A stretch of 12,912 nucleotides of DNA from Candidatus Saccharimonadota bacterium (GCA_900555675.1 UNSN01000019.1:1-12912), one strand, 5' to 3'. Shown: positions 1 to 5,875, counted from the stretch's first letter. The notes: generated from the sequence alone by a model not told the origin. Numbers and translations: made by a program.

Positions 1-871
1 TTTGCTCACGCTCGTCATGACCACCACCCATACCAGAGCCACGCTTACGACCCACAGCGTCAATCTCATCAATGAAGATGATGCATGGAGCATTTTTCTT
101 AGCCTTTGAAAACAGATCTCTCACTCGGCTAGCACCAACACCAACAAACATTTCCACGAATTCAGAACCGGAAATTGAGAAGAATGGCACACCAGCCTCG
201 CCAGCAACAGCTCGGGCTAGCATCGTCTTACCCGTACCAGGATTACCGACTAATAATACGCCTTTTGGAATCTTTGCGCCCAAATCTTTATATTTCTTCG
301 GATGTTTGAGAAAATCAACAACTTCCTGTAAATCTTGCTTGGCGTTATCATTTCCAGCGATATCTGTAAACAGAACCTTTTCTTTGTCCTGTCCATACAG
401 GCGAGCCTTACTCTTACCGAATCCCATGGCTTGATTATTTTGACCCTGAGCTTGGCGCATCATAAACATGAAGAACACCACGATAATCAGCACAGGCACA
501 ACCATAACCGCCAGGTTCCACATAGTTTCGCCGGTTGTTGATGGCGGGATAACTTTCACCTCAACCTTAGCATCCTTGTTCAAGCCCTGCTCATAAATAC
601 TACTAGATTCCTTGACTGAATGCTCGGTAGGTTTTGATTGATCTTTCGGAGTAATCTTAATATCGTTTCCTTGAATCTCCAATTGAGCAATTTTACCGTC
701 ATTTGCTCGACGCACCACATCAGATAATGCAACATCTTTAAGATTTGACGCAGGGAAGAGTGTTGCGTAAAAAATTAACGCTACAAAAATTATAATTGCC
801 CAAAACAATCCAAATCGTAAAATTTGACTTATTCTATTCTTTCCATTTCTTTGAGGCATCTTAACAGCCAT
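1..871 (-). CDS. ftsH: ATP-dependent zinc metalloprotease FtsH, N-terminal part (runs off the window)
   Basis: Membrane-anchored AAA+ protease that extracts and degrades membrane and some soluble proteins. The visible 290 residues contain TM1 (about 18-38), an extracytoplasmic domain (about 41-112), TM2 (about 117-138), then the AAA+ module. Walker A is GNPGTGKT at 209-216, Walker B IIFIDE ends near residue 269, and GGGHDERE lies at the window edge. The zinc-site HEXXH part lies outside the window. Walker A has Asn where most FtsH proteins have a second Pro; the catalytic GTGKT is intact. The start is ATG at 871-869, with GAAAGGA about 10 nt upstream; a second ATG four codons in (859-857) is possible. 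It follows tilS by 29 nt on the same strand, the widespread tilS-ftsH arrangement, here without hpt between them. Family assignment is essentially certain. Confidence 0.97.
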   Translation of the reverse strand, partial: MAVKMPQRNGKNRISQILRFGLFWAIIIFVALIFYATLFPASNLKDVALSDVVRRANDGKIAQLEIQGNDIKITPKDQSKPTEHSVKESSSIYEQGLNKDAKVEVKVIPPSTTGETMWNLAVMVVPVLIIVVFFMFMMRQAQGQNNQAMGFGKSKARLYGQDKEKVLFTDIAGNDNAKQDLQEVVDFLKHPKKYKDLGAKIPKGVLLVGNPGTGKTMLARAVAGEAGVPFFSISGSEFVEMFVGVGASRVRDLFSKAKKNAPCIIFIDEIDAVGRKRGSGMGGGHDEREQ

Positions 872-899
872 TCTCAACTAATCCTTTCGCCTATACTAA

Positions 900-1736
900 T
901 CAAACTCTCTTTATTATAACACTTCTTAGCGTCAATTTCATCACAATGCCGCCACCAACTTGCCAGCAAGAGCCAGCTTTCCCAGTTTTTATAGCAATTA
1001 GCATACGCTCCAATTGAGAACCCAGTAACGACACATCATAATGTCGTAAAACGTAATAATATAGCAATTCTTGTGCGACATTATCATCTATCATCGTCAA
1101 AAAATACCGACTAAGTACTTCTCCATCAAACTTCTCTATTTCCTGCTCAATTTTCCCTCTTAATTCTCTCTGTTTTCGCCACGCCTCATACACTCCAAGT
1201 TTCTGATATTCATCAAGTTCACGATTTATCTTGCGCCTAAATTTATTCCTCTGATACAAGTCGCTTTGATTTGTCTCATCTTCACACCATTCCAATTTCT
1301 GACGAATCGCATATTCATAAATTCTCTGCTTAGTCCAGCTATTCATCGGCCTAACTATTTGACTATCGCTCATCCCCGCCAAACCTCGCCATCTGGAGCC
1401 ACGCTTAAGATTCATCGCTACAGTTTCAATAATGTCATCTCGATGATGTGCCGTCACTATCACGCCATCAAAATCCGTCGCCACGCCACGCAAAAATTCA
1501 TACCGTCTTTGGCGCGCTAATTCTTCGCTAGCATCAGCCCCCAGCTTTTCGCGCCGACAAACAAATTGTATTTTATATCTATCAGCTAAAGCCTCGACAA
1601 ATCTAGCATCGCTCGCCGAATCCTCACGAATTCCATGGTCAAAATGAGCGACCACCAAATCTTTTTCCGTTCGCGACATCAAATCCAGCAAAACTACCGA
1701 ATCAATCCCACCACTGACTGCGATAATATATCTCAC
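900..1736 (-). CDS. tilS: tRNA(Ile)-lysidine synthase, short form
   Basis: Cytoplasmic enzyme that uses ATP and lysine to convert C34 of tRNA-Ile(CAU) to lysidine, changing both codon reading (AUG to AUA) and charging (Met to Ile). The 278 residues show the N-type PP-loop SGGIDS at 8-13, HFDHGIRE at 31-38, the family hallmark HHRDDIIET at 97-105 with KRGSRWRGL following, and an ETNQSDLYQRNKFRR segment (154-168) matching the TilS RN-x-(I/F)R motif. It is much shorter than E. coli TilS (about 430), so the C-terminal tRNA-binding domain appears absent; compact forms are known. The start is GTG at 1736-1734: the overlapping ATG at 1738 runs straight into TGA. No Shine-Dalgarno is seen, but a TGAGATAAT -10 box puts the transcript start on the GTG, so the mRNA may be leaderless. 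Its likely substrate tRNA is at 4672. Confidence 0.94.
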   Translation of the reverse strand: MRYIIAVSGGIDSVVLLDLMSRTEKDLVVAHFDHGIREDSASDARFVEALADRYKIQFVCRREKLGADASEELARQRRYEFLRGVATDFDGVIVTAHHRDDIIETVAMNLKRGSRWRGLAGMSDSQIVRPMNSWTKQRIYEYAIRQKLEWCEDETNQSDLYQRNKFRRKINRELDEYQKLGVYEAWRKQRELRGKIEQEIEKFDGEVLSRYFLTMIDDNVAQELLYYYVLRHYDVSLLGSQLERMLIAIKTGKAGSCWQVGGGIVMKLTLRSVIIKRV

Positions 1737-1742
1737 ATATCC

Positions 1743-1751
1743 ATTATCTCA
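1743..1751 (-). promoter_or_regulatory. Extended -10 promoter of tilS-ftsH
   Basis: On the minus strand this reads TGAGATAAT, an extended -10 element. It ends 6 nt before the tilS GTG codon, so the +1 would fall on the G of GTG. No convincing -35 hexamer is seen at 16-18 nt. The same TGAGATAAT box lies upstream of the secreted-protein gene at 10965. Confidence 0.5.
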
Positions 1752-1770
1752 CAATTTACCTAAAACGTAT

Positions 1771-1799
1771 TTGGCAAATTTTATACTATCTGTTACAAT
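1771..1799 (+). promoter_or_regulatory. Promoter of the tRNA-Met gene
   Basis: TTGGCA (1771-1776), 17 nt, TACAAT (1794-1799), with a TG dinucleotide at 1791-1792 giving an extended -10. Initiation would fall about 5 nt before the mature tRNA 5' end at 1811. It is a near-consensus housekeeping sigma promoter. Confidence 0.8.
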
Positions 1800-1810
1800 C
1801 AATGCAGTGT

Positions 1811-1887
1811 GGCACCGTAGCTCAGCTGGTTAGAGCGCAGGACTCATAAGCCTGAGGTCGGTGGTTCGGGTCCACCCGGTGCTACCA
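1811..1887 (+). tRNA. tRNA with anticodon CAU, probably elongator tRNA-Met
   Basis: A 77-nt cloverleaf with encoded CCA. The acceptor arms GGCACCG/CGGTGCT pair with a G1-U72 wobble; the D-stem is GCTC/GAGC; the anticodon loop CTCATAA sits on CAGGA/GCCTG, leaving an A31-G39 mismatch next to the loop; the T-stem is GGTGG/CCACC. G46 is present in the variable loop AGGTC, the site TrmB methylates. The G1-U72 pair and TGAGGTC context resemble Bacillus-type elongator tRNA-Met more than tRNA-Ile2, but both share the CAU anticodon, so isotype is inferred. It is flanked by its own promoter and terminator, forming a single-gene unit. Confidence 0.93.
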
Positions 1888-1897
1888 GAAATTATCT

Positions 1898-1926
1898 TTC
1901 CTCGTCAATACGGCGGGGAATTTTTT
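1898..1926 (+). terminator. Rho-independent terminator after tRNA-Met
   Basis: A 9-bp stem, TTCCTCGTC (1898-1906) with GGCGGGGAA (1912-1920) including two G-U pairs, a 5-nt loop AATAC, then six T residues (1921-1926). Confidence 0.88.
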
Positions 1927-1938
1927 ATAGATACTGAA

Positions 1939-2103
1939 TTAAATTAGCTCAAGCTCTTCAGATTGGACACCATCCAAAGCCGCCAATCGCCGCGACACAA
2001 AACTATCCAATTCCCATGAATTACGCTGACGCTCCCACGTTGCTAAATCCTTTTTTCGGGTTACTTCTAAAAATTCAGCTAATTCACTGGTGTTGATTTC
2101 CAT
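1939..2103 (-). CDS. Hypothetical 54-residue protein, acidic C-terminus
   Basis: A short reading frame from ATG (2103-2101) to TAA, starting MEINTSELAEFLEVTRKKD and ending EELELI. It is supported by a good Shine-Dalgarno AAAGGA at 2115-2110, 6 nt from the ATG, and by a complete promoter upstream (TTGCTT-17-TGATAGTAT). The sequence is charged and amphipathic, predicted helical, with two Trp residues in WERQRNSWELD, no membrane segment and no cysteine. It fills the interval between the tRNA-Met terminator and the 2244 operon. I do not recognise a family. The SD, promoter and helical composition make a real gene more likely than chance. Confidence 0.72.
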   Translation of the reverse strand: MEINTSELAEFLEVTRKKDLATWERQRNSWELDSFVSRRLAALDGVQSEELELI

Positions 2104-2141
2104 ATTTTTTCCTTTTTTGTATTAATTATTTAACTGTTTTT

Positions 2142-2170
2142 ATACTATCATAAATTTGACAAAAAAGCAA
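2142..2170 (-). promoter_or_regulatory. Promoter of the 54-residue protein gene
   Basis: Minus strand: TTGCTT (2170-2165), 17 nt, TAGTAT (2147-2142), with TGA immediately before the -10 (extended -10). The predicted start near 2135 leaves a leader of about 32 nt carrying the AAAGGA ribosome site. Confidence 0.65.
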
Positions 2171-2209
2171 TACCTTTTTCGGTCATTATTTACCTTTTCA
2201 TTCCGCTTG

Positions 2210-2218
2210 TGGTACACT
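2210..2218 (+). promoter_or_regulatory. Extended -10 promoter of the three-gene operon at 2244
   Basis: TGGTACACT, a TG-extended -10 box; the -35 region at 17 nt (TTACCT) is poor. The predicted start near 2225 gives a leader of about 19 nt that begins with the ribosome site GAAGGA (2225-2230). Confidence 0.5.
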
Positions 2219-2243
2219 GGTAGAGAAGGATTTATACACAAAA

Positions 2244-2981
2244 ATGACCCCCGTAACAATCTCATCACTGGCCACCATAATTTTTGCAGCGATTATTCAC
2301 GCTAGTTTTCAGCTTAGCGTCAGTGTTTTAACGTTACTTAGCGGGCATTCAATTGGCAAAAAAACCGCCCAGAGAAAAATTTTTCGTATGAGCAACAGTT
2401 TTGTATTTGGTGTTTCAACAATCACTCTACTGCTCATTAGCTCCATTTCCTATTTCTTATCACTATTTATCCACCACGCCACCAGCGCAGAACAACTCGT
2501 TGCCGCCGTCTCTTCAGGGATGATGTTTGGCTTAGGAATTGCAATTTGGGCATTCTACTTTCGACGACAACCAGGAACTTCATTATGGCTTCCACGCAAT
2601 TTTGCAGAATATTTAAACAAGCGCACCAAAAAAACCAAAAACTCCGTAGAAAGCTTTGCTCTGGGAATAATTAGCGTTATTGCAGAAATTGTATTCATCA
2701 TCGCGCCAATTATCGCCGCCAGCCTGGCCATTATTACCCTACCAAACCCCTTTTTGCAAATCATCAGCGTAGCGATTTACGTCATCGTGTCCGCACTGCC
2801 GTTGTTTGTCGTTATCGTCTTGATCGGCAGCGGACGCAGCATCTCTAATTTACAACGTTGGCGAGAAGATCATAAGAGATTTTTGCAATTCGCCAGCGGT
2901 GGCAGCCTACTAATTTTGGCGGCATTCCTATTCGTCGACCGCGTTATTGGTGTCATTAGCTACGGAGGCAATTTATGGTAA
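2244..2981 (+). CDS. Six-helix integral membrane protein of unknown function
   Basis: 245 residues with about six hydrophobic helices (near 7-30, 52-75, 87-106, 138-163, 168-196, 216-238). A basic cytoplasmic-type loop (GKKTAQRKIFR) follows helix 1, and another basic stretch (NKRTKKTKN) precedes helix 4. There are no cysteines, so this is not a conventional CcdA/DsbD thiol carrier, although the six-helix layout is reminiscent of that and of LysE-type transporters. The ATG at 2244 is preceded by GAAGGA with a rather long 13-nt spacing. The stop overlaps the start of the ATP-cone gene by 7 nt (2975-2981), so the two are translationally coupled, and a flavin oxidoreductase follows. A role in transport or electron transfer with that enzyme is only a guess from context. 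Confidence 0.85.
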   Translation: MTPVTISSLATIIFAAIIHASFQLSVSVLTLLSGHSIGKKTAQRKIFRMSNSFVFGVSTITLLLISSISYFLSLFIHHATSAEQLVAAVSSGMMFGLGIAIWAFYFRRQPGTSLWLPRNFAEYLNKRTKKTKNSVESFALGIISVIAEIVFIIAPIIAASLAIITLPNPFLQIISVAIYVIVSALPLFVVIVLIGSGRSISNLQRWREDHKRFLQFASGGSLLILAAFLFVDRVIGVISYGGNLW

Positions 2982-3262
2982 AGCCAGGTCAAATTGACGT
3001 CATCAAACAAGGAAAGCGACCGCCAGAGGAGTTTAGTCCAGACAAGCTCCACAATTCCATAATTGCCACCTGCCTAAGCGTTCGTACGCCAGAAGGTCAA
3101 GCTCAAGACATCGCAAAAACCGTCACTTTGGGCGTTATGAATTGGTGCGAAACTCACCCAGAAATAACCTCTGCCGATATCCGCCGCCAAGCACAACGCA
3201 TTATGAAAACTCTGCATCCCGACGCGGCTTATTTATATAAAAATTACAAAACCATAATTTAG
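2975..3262 (+). CDS. Stand-alone ATP-cone domain protein
   Basis: The 95-residue protein is almost entirely one ATP-cone domain: DVIKQGKRPPEEFSPDKLHNSI (read in parts around residues 8-29) matches the family pattern of K-x-G-x-x-x-x-F-x-x-x-K-L-x-x-S-I, and the C-terminal part DIRRQAQRIMKTLHPDAAYLY matches the usual end. ATP-cones bind ATP or dATP and normally regulate ribonucleotide reductases or form the C-terminal half of NrdR. The zinc ribbon of NrdR is absent and no reductase is fused, so the target is unknown. The start ATG lies inside the end of the upstream gene, with GGAGGC at 2964-2969 as ribosome site. The stop TAG at 3260 is followed immediately by the SD of the oxidoreductase, so all three genes form one operon. 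Confidence 0.85.
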   Translation: MVKPGQIDVIKQGKRPPEEFSPDKLHNSIIATCLSVRTPEGQAQDIAKTVTLGVMNWCETHPEITSADIRRQAQRIMKTLHPDAAYLYKNYKTII

Positions 3263-3270
3263 GAGATTTG

Positions 3271-4641
3271 ATGTCGCAAAAACCAACTTTTGACTATGAC
3301 TATATCGTAATTGGTAGTGGCGCTGGTGGATCACCCGCAGCCAGCATATTAGCAAGTGCCGGAAAAAAAGTTGCTGTTGTAGAAAAATCAACATTCGGCG
3401 GGGAATCACCAAACTGGGGAGATGTGCCAACTGGATTTTTAACTCACGCTCTTAACGTTTATCAAACAGCCAAAGATGCTGCTAAGTTTGGATTGCGCAC
3501 TAACTCTGTTGGATATAACTACCCTTCTCTGCTCTCCTGGAAAGACAAAGTCGTAAAGAGGACTGGAGCTGGTGGTAATCGCTATTATTATGAGAAGCAA
3601 GGCATTAGTGTTTTTGCTGGCAATGCGCATTTCTTGAGTCCGAACGAAATAGCCGTCAATCGCAGACATTTGTCCGCTCGCAAATTTCTCATTGCAGCTG
3701 GATCTAATTGGCAAATTCCAGAAATACCTGGGTTAAGCGCCGTTTCTTACCACACTCCAAAAACTATTTTTAGCTTGAAGCGTCCACCAAAAATCATGTT
3801 CATTGTTGGCGCGGGAGCTACAGCACTAGAATTGGCGCACATCTTCTCCACCCTGGGAACAAAAGTTTACGTAGCAGAGAAATCGTCCAGAATATTATCA
3901 ACATTTGACTCAGAAGTCAGTGCTTTAGTTACGAATGACGCAAAAAATCGCAACATTTCAATCTTAGCTCGCACTAAAATTATCGCCATACAAAAATCGT
4001 CTATACAAAAACGTGTCACCTTTCTACAAGGGCGAATAGAAAAATCTGTACGCGTTGATGAGGTTCTAATTGCCGACCAACAATTGCCTGCGACAGATTT
4101 AGGCTTAGAAAACGCTGGCGTAAAATATACCGAAAATGGCATTTTGGTTAATTCTTCCCTACAAACTTCCGCTCGACATATTTTTGCCGCAGGAAATGTA
4201 ACTGACGCCAATATCCAAACTCACACAGCTTTGGCACAAAGTCGTATCGCGGCTCATAATTTGCTACATAATAATAAGATTAAATTCAATGATTCCCCAC
4301 GCCTACAAGTTGCATTTACTCAGCCAGAAATAGCTCAAATTGGAATGAATGAATATGATTGTAAGGTGAAAGGAATAAGCGCAAAAATAGCAATTGTTCC
4401 GCTCACGACTACCGTACGCAGCAATATTACCGACCAGCGAATAGGTTTTGTGAAATTGATCGTTGATAAAAAGCGAGTTGTCGTAGGCGGAACGATCGTC
4501 GGACCACACGCTAGCGATATGGCAGCCGAGTTAGCCCTGGCCGCTCGACATAAAATTACCAGCGAAGAACTGGCATCCACGCCGCATTGTTTTACTTCTT
4601 GGTCAGAAGCCGTGCGAATTGCCGCTGGAAAACTTCTATAA
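3271..4641 (+). CDS. FAD/NAD(P)-binding pyridine nucleotide-disulfide oxidoreductase family protein lacking the redox cysteines
   Basis: 456 residues with the full two-dinucleotide fold of the lipoamide dehydrogenase/mercuric reductase family. FAD site GSGAGG is at 15-20, NAD(P) site GAGATALE at 180-187, second FAD motif HIFAAGNVTD at 303-312, and a dimerisation domain from about 345. The active-site CxxxxC is replaced: GGESPNWGDVPT (43-54) has Ser46 and Asp51 where the family has Cys. At the C-terminus FTSWSE (441-446) replaces the HPTxxE dyad, so the His is lost and the Glu kept. It should bind FAD and probably NAD(P)H, but cannot run the usual disulfide chemistry. The start is ATG 3271, with AGGAG 5 nt upstream; an in-frame TTG at 3268 is too close to the SD. 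It is the last gene of the operon; tRNA-Ile2 follows with its own -10. Confidence 0.9.
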   Translation: MSQKPTFDYDYIVIGSGAGGSPAASILASAGKKVAVVEKSTFGGESPNWGDVPTGFLTHALNVYQTAKDAAKFGLRTNSVGYNYPSLLSWKDKVVKRTGAGGNRYYYEKQGISVFAGNAHFLSPNEIAVNRRHLSARKFLIAAGSNWQIPEIPGLSAVSYHTPKTIFSLKRPPKIMFIVGAGATALELAHIFSTLGTKVYVAEKSSRILSTFDSEVSALVTNDAKNRNISILARTKIIAIQKSSIQKRVTFLQGRIEKSVRVDEVLIADQQLPATDLGLENAGVKYTENGILVNSSLQTSARHIFAAGNVTDANIQTHTALAQSRIAAHNLLHNNKIKFNDSPRLQVAFTQPEIAQIGMNEYDCKVKGISAKIAIVPLTTTVRSNITDQRIGFVKLIVDKKRVVVGGTIVGPHASDMAAELALAARHKITSEELASTPHCFTSWSEAVRIAAGKLL

Positions 4642-4656
4642 TTACCTCTGATGCGC

Positions 4657-4662
4657 TATAAT
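4657..4662 (+). promoter_or_regulatory. -10 box of the tRNA-Ile2 gene
   Basis: A perfect TATAAT ending 9 nt before the tRNA 5' end. The -35 region at 17 nt (TTCTAT) is weak and lies in the last codons of the oxidoreductase. Confidence 0.65.
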
Positions 4663-4671
4663 AAGTCTCAC

Positions 4672-4747
4672 GGGGGCGTAGCTCAGGGGTTAGAGCAGTC
4701 GGCTCATAACCGATTGGTCGCTGGTTCGATCCCAGCCGCCCCCACCA
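4672..4747 (+). tRNA. tRNA with anticodon CAU, probably tRNA-Ile2 (lysidine-modified)
   Basis: A 76-nt cloverleaf with encoded CCA: acceptor GGGGGCG/CGCCCCC, D-stem GCTC/GAGC, anticodon arm GTCGG-CTCATAA-CCGAT, variable loop TGGTC, T-stem GCTGG/CCAGC. The anticodon-arm-to-T-arm segment closely resembles E. coli tRNA-Ile2 (TTGGTCGCTGGTTC in both), whereas the other two CAU tRNAs in the window look like elongator and initiator Met. This makes it the best candidate substrate for the TilS encoded at 900-1736. G46 is present for TrmB. Isotype is inferred from similarity, not proven. No clear terminator follows before the next gene. Confidence 0.93.
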
Positions 4748-4791
4748 CAGTCTGAATTTGATAATCATAAGATGAATATTTTTACCATTCC

Positions 4792-4800
4792 TGCTACAAT
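4792..4800 (+). promoter_or_regulatory. Extended -10 promoter of the DivIC-like gene
   Basis: TGCTACAAT, a TG-extended -10 box ending 5 nt before the GTG at 4806. The -35 region is weak. Initiation would fall on or next to the GTG, predicting a leaderless transcript. Confidence 0.5.
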
Positions 4801-4805
4801 ATTAT

Positions 4806-5255
4806 GTGGTAGATATTAAATTTGCAAAAATGAACAAATTAAAACTCAAACGATTAATTTACAGAATACAGCACGACTATTTAACCCTAAATAATGTCGT
4901 TATTGCTGCTGCGATTTTAATTGCTATGAGTTGGGCTTGGGGCTCCATTGAATCAATGCAAAAAAATTACGAATTGCAACGGTCTATAGACAATAAACGC
5001 CAACAAGTGGAAATAGAAAAATTGCAAGTCGCCTTGCTGGAATACGAATCGAAATATTATCAAAGCGAAGAGTATCAAGAATTGACTATTAGACAGCGCA
5101 CAGGAAAAGGTCTACCTGGCGAAAAACAGCTCATCACCCAATCTTTCGAAAGCGCCACGCCTGCCCAAAAACTTGCGTCGAGCGCGAGACGGACTGACAG
5201 CAATTTCCAGCAATGGATGAACTTTCTATTTGGAGGAAACAGCCATAAACACTAA
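4806..5255 (+). CDS. DivIC/FtsB-like septum formation protein
   Basis: 149 residues from GTG: a basic cytoplasmic N-terminus (1-25), one membrane helix (about 31-46), an extracytoplasmic coiled coil (about 51-88), then EEYQELTIRQRTGKGLPGEK (88-107). This matches the DivIC/FtsB pattern of a coiled coil followed by a short segment ending in PGE. These proteins bridge early and late divisome components. A tail of about 40 residues ends with FQQWMNFLFGGN. Start choice is uncertain: GTG 4806 lies at the predicted +1 with no ribosome site, and ATG 4830 (residue 9) also lacks a Shine-Dalgarno. The overlapping ATG at 4804 is closed by TAG. It sits alone between two CAU tRNAs. The family call is good; the specific orthologue (DivIC or FtsB) cannot be told. 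Confidence 0.78.
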   Translation: MVDIKFAKMNKLKLKRLIYRIQHDYLTLNNVVIAAAILIAMSWAWGSIESMQKNYELQRSIDNKRQQVEIEKLQVALLEYESKYYQSEEYQELTIRQRTGKGLPGEKQLITQSFESATPAQKLASSARRTDSNFQQWMNFLFGGNSHKH

Positions 5256-5259
5256 GGTG

Positions 5260-5288
5260 TTGCAATTATTGCGCTAAGCTGATATCAT
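5260..5288 (+). promoter_or_regulatory. Promoter of the initiator tRNA gene
   Basis: TTGCAA (5260-5265), 17 nt, TATCAT (5283-5288); the -10 ends 10 nt before the tRNA 5' end. An overlapping CATAAT at 5286-5291 is an alternative -10. Confidence 0.6.
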
Positions 5289-5298
5289 AATTATGTAT

Positions 5299-5375
5299 CG
5301 CGGGGTAGAGCAGCCTGGTAGCTCGTTTGGCTCATAACCAAAAGGTCGTAGGTTCAAATCCTACCCCCGCCACCA
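5299..5375 (+). tRNA. Initiator tRNA-fMet (CAU) with variant anticodon stem and C1-C72
   Basis: A 77-nt cloverleaf with encoded CCA, very close to the bacterial initiator tRNA: 5' CGCGGGG, D-arm GAGC-AGCCTGGTA-GCTC with the initiator-type A11-U24 pair, loop CTCATAA, T-arm GTAGG-TTCAAAT-CCTAC. The 1-72 position is unpaired, as needed for formylation, but is C-C instead of the usual C-A. The anticodon stem is TTTGG/CCAAA, so only two of the three conserved G-C pairs (30-40, 31-39) remain and 29-41 is U-A. G46 is present in AGGTC. It is flanked by its own promoter and a strong terminator. Confidence 0.96.
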
Positions 5376-5412
5376 AGAAAAATCCCTCTTCTTTCGGAAG
5401 GGGGCTTTTTCT
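5376..5412. terminator. Bidirectional rho-independent terminator
   Basis: A stem CCCTCTTC (5384-5391) with GAAGGGGG (5397-5404), loop TTTCG, flanked by an A run on the left and TTTTT on the right. It therefore ends tRNA-fMet transcription on the plus strand and the zinc-finger-like gene on the minus strand, whose stop codon lies at 5413. Confidence 0.88.
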
Positions 5413-5742
5413 TTAGTATCTACTATCATCGTTGGCGTAACGCTTACCCCTACTACCAATTTTCACATGCGGACACTTCTCTCCAGGATTGACATTCCTA
5501 CAACAGTCACCACAAAAGAAACCTTTTACAGCCTTCTCACCAATTCCTCTAGTAGATCTCAGATTCTTCATAAGTTGCTCTATAACACGCTTTGGGTCTT
5601 CGACTGGTAGCCCCATCAATCTTTTAGCGTCATAATAAGAACATCCCATAGTATCAACAATACGATCGAGCTCTTCTTCCTGATCAGAAGTTAACTCATA
5701 ATTCATATTAGCCTCAACTGACGGACCTTCTTTTTGTGTCAT
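5413..5742 (-). CDS. Small hypothetical protein with C-terminal zinc-finger-like motif
   Basis: 109 residues from ATG 5742-5740. The first part (about 16-66) is acidic and helical; the second carries FFCGDCCRNVNPGEKCPH at 75-92, giving Cys77, Cys80 (or 81), Cys90 and His92 as a plausible zinc site, then a basic tail (KIGSRGKR). There is no signal peptide or membrane segment, so it is probably cytoplasmic. The start is chosen because TTGATT-17-TATAAT with an extended TGG places +1 exactly on the A of this ATG; a longer frame to TTG at 5769 would begin upstream of the promoter. No Shine-Dalgarno is seen, so this is a predicted leaderless gene. I do not recognise the family; a nucleic-acid-binding or zinc-ribbon role is inference. 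Confidence 0.78.
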   Translation of the reverse strand: MTQKEGPSVEANMNYELTSDQEEELDRIVDTMGCSYYDAKRLMGLPVEDPKRVIEQLMKNLRSTRGIGEKAVKGFFCGDCCRNVNPGEKCPHVKIGSRGKRYANDDSRY

Positions 5743-5748
5743 AAGCAC

Positions 5749-5777
5749 ATTATACCACAATATCCACAAATAATCAA
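5749..5777 (-). promoter_or_regulatory. Promoter of the zinc-finger-like gene (leaderless)
   Basis: Minus strand: TTGATT (5777-5772), 17 nt, TATAAT (5754-5749), with TGG before the -10. The -10 ends 6 nt before ATG 5742, so +1 is predicted at the start codon itself. Confidence 0.75.
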
Positions 5778-5781
5778 CCCC

Positions 5782-5814
5782 ACAAAAAACTCCCCTGCTT
5801 TTTACAGAGGAGTT
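5782..5814 (-). terminator. Rho-independent terminator of the 68-residue protein gene
   Basis: A 10-bp hairpin with one mismatch, AACTCCCCTG (5788-5797) and CAGAGGAGTT (5805-5814), with a 7-nt loop. On the minus strand it is followed by a run of T (5789-5784). Confidence 0.85.
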
Positions 5815-5817
5815 ATG

Positions 5818-5865
5818 GCACCTGTTTGTTTGGTTCTACTATATCACCAAACACGCTTATGGTGC
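5818..5865. other. Two-tier imperfect hairpin in the 3' untranslated region
   Basis: Outer arms GCACC (5818-5822) and GGTGC (5861-5865) enclose an inner stem TGTTTGG (5827-5833) and CCAAACA (5847-5853) with a 13-nt loop. It lies between the stop of the 68-residue protein gene and its terminator, so it would be part of that mRNA's 3' end. A role in 3' stability or as a processed small RNA is speculative. Confidence 0.4.
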
Positions 5866-5875
5866 AAGCAAGGGA

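Noticed and set aside
72..541. Plus-strand reading frames opposite ftsH
   Set aside because: Antisense shadows of a certain gene with no family features or start signals; the same holds for other long frames opposite tilS, the oxidoreductase and mscS.
2975..3262. Calling the ATP-cone protein NrdR
   Set aside because: The N-terminal zinc ribbon of NrdR is missing.
3268..3270. TTG start for the oxidoreductase
   Set aside because: Only 2 nt from the AGGAG; ATG 3271 has better spacing and the expected family N-terminus.
3271..4641. Calling the flavoprotein mercuric reductase or dihydrolipoamide dehydrogenase
   Set aside because: Both catalytic cysteines and the C-terminal His are absent, and no mer or 2-oxoacid dehydrogenase genes are nearby.
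5743..5769. Extension of the zinc-finger-like protein to TTG 5769
   Set aside because: The extension covers the -10 box and lies upstream of the predicted +1.
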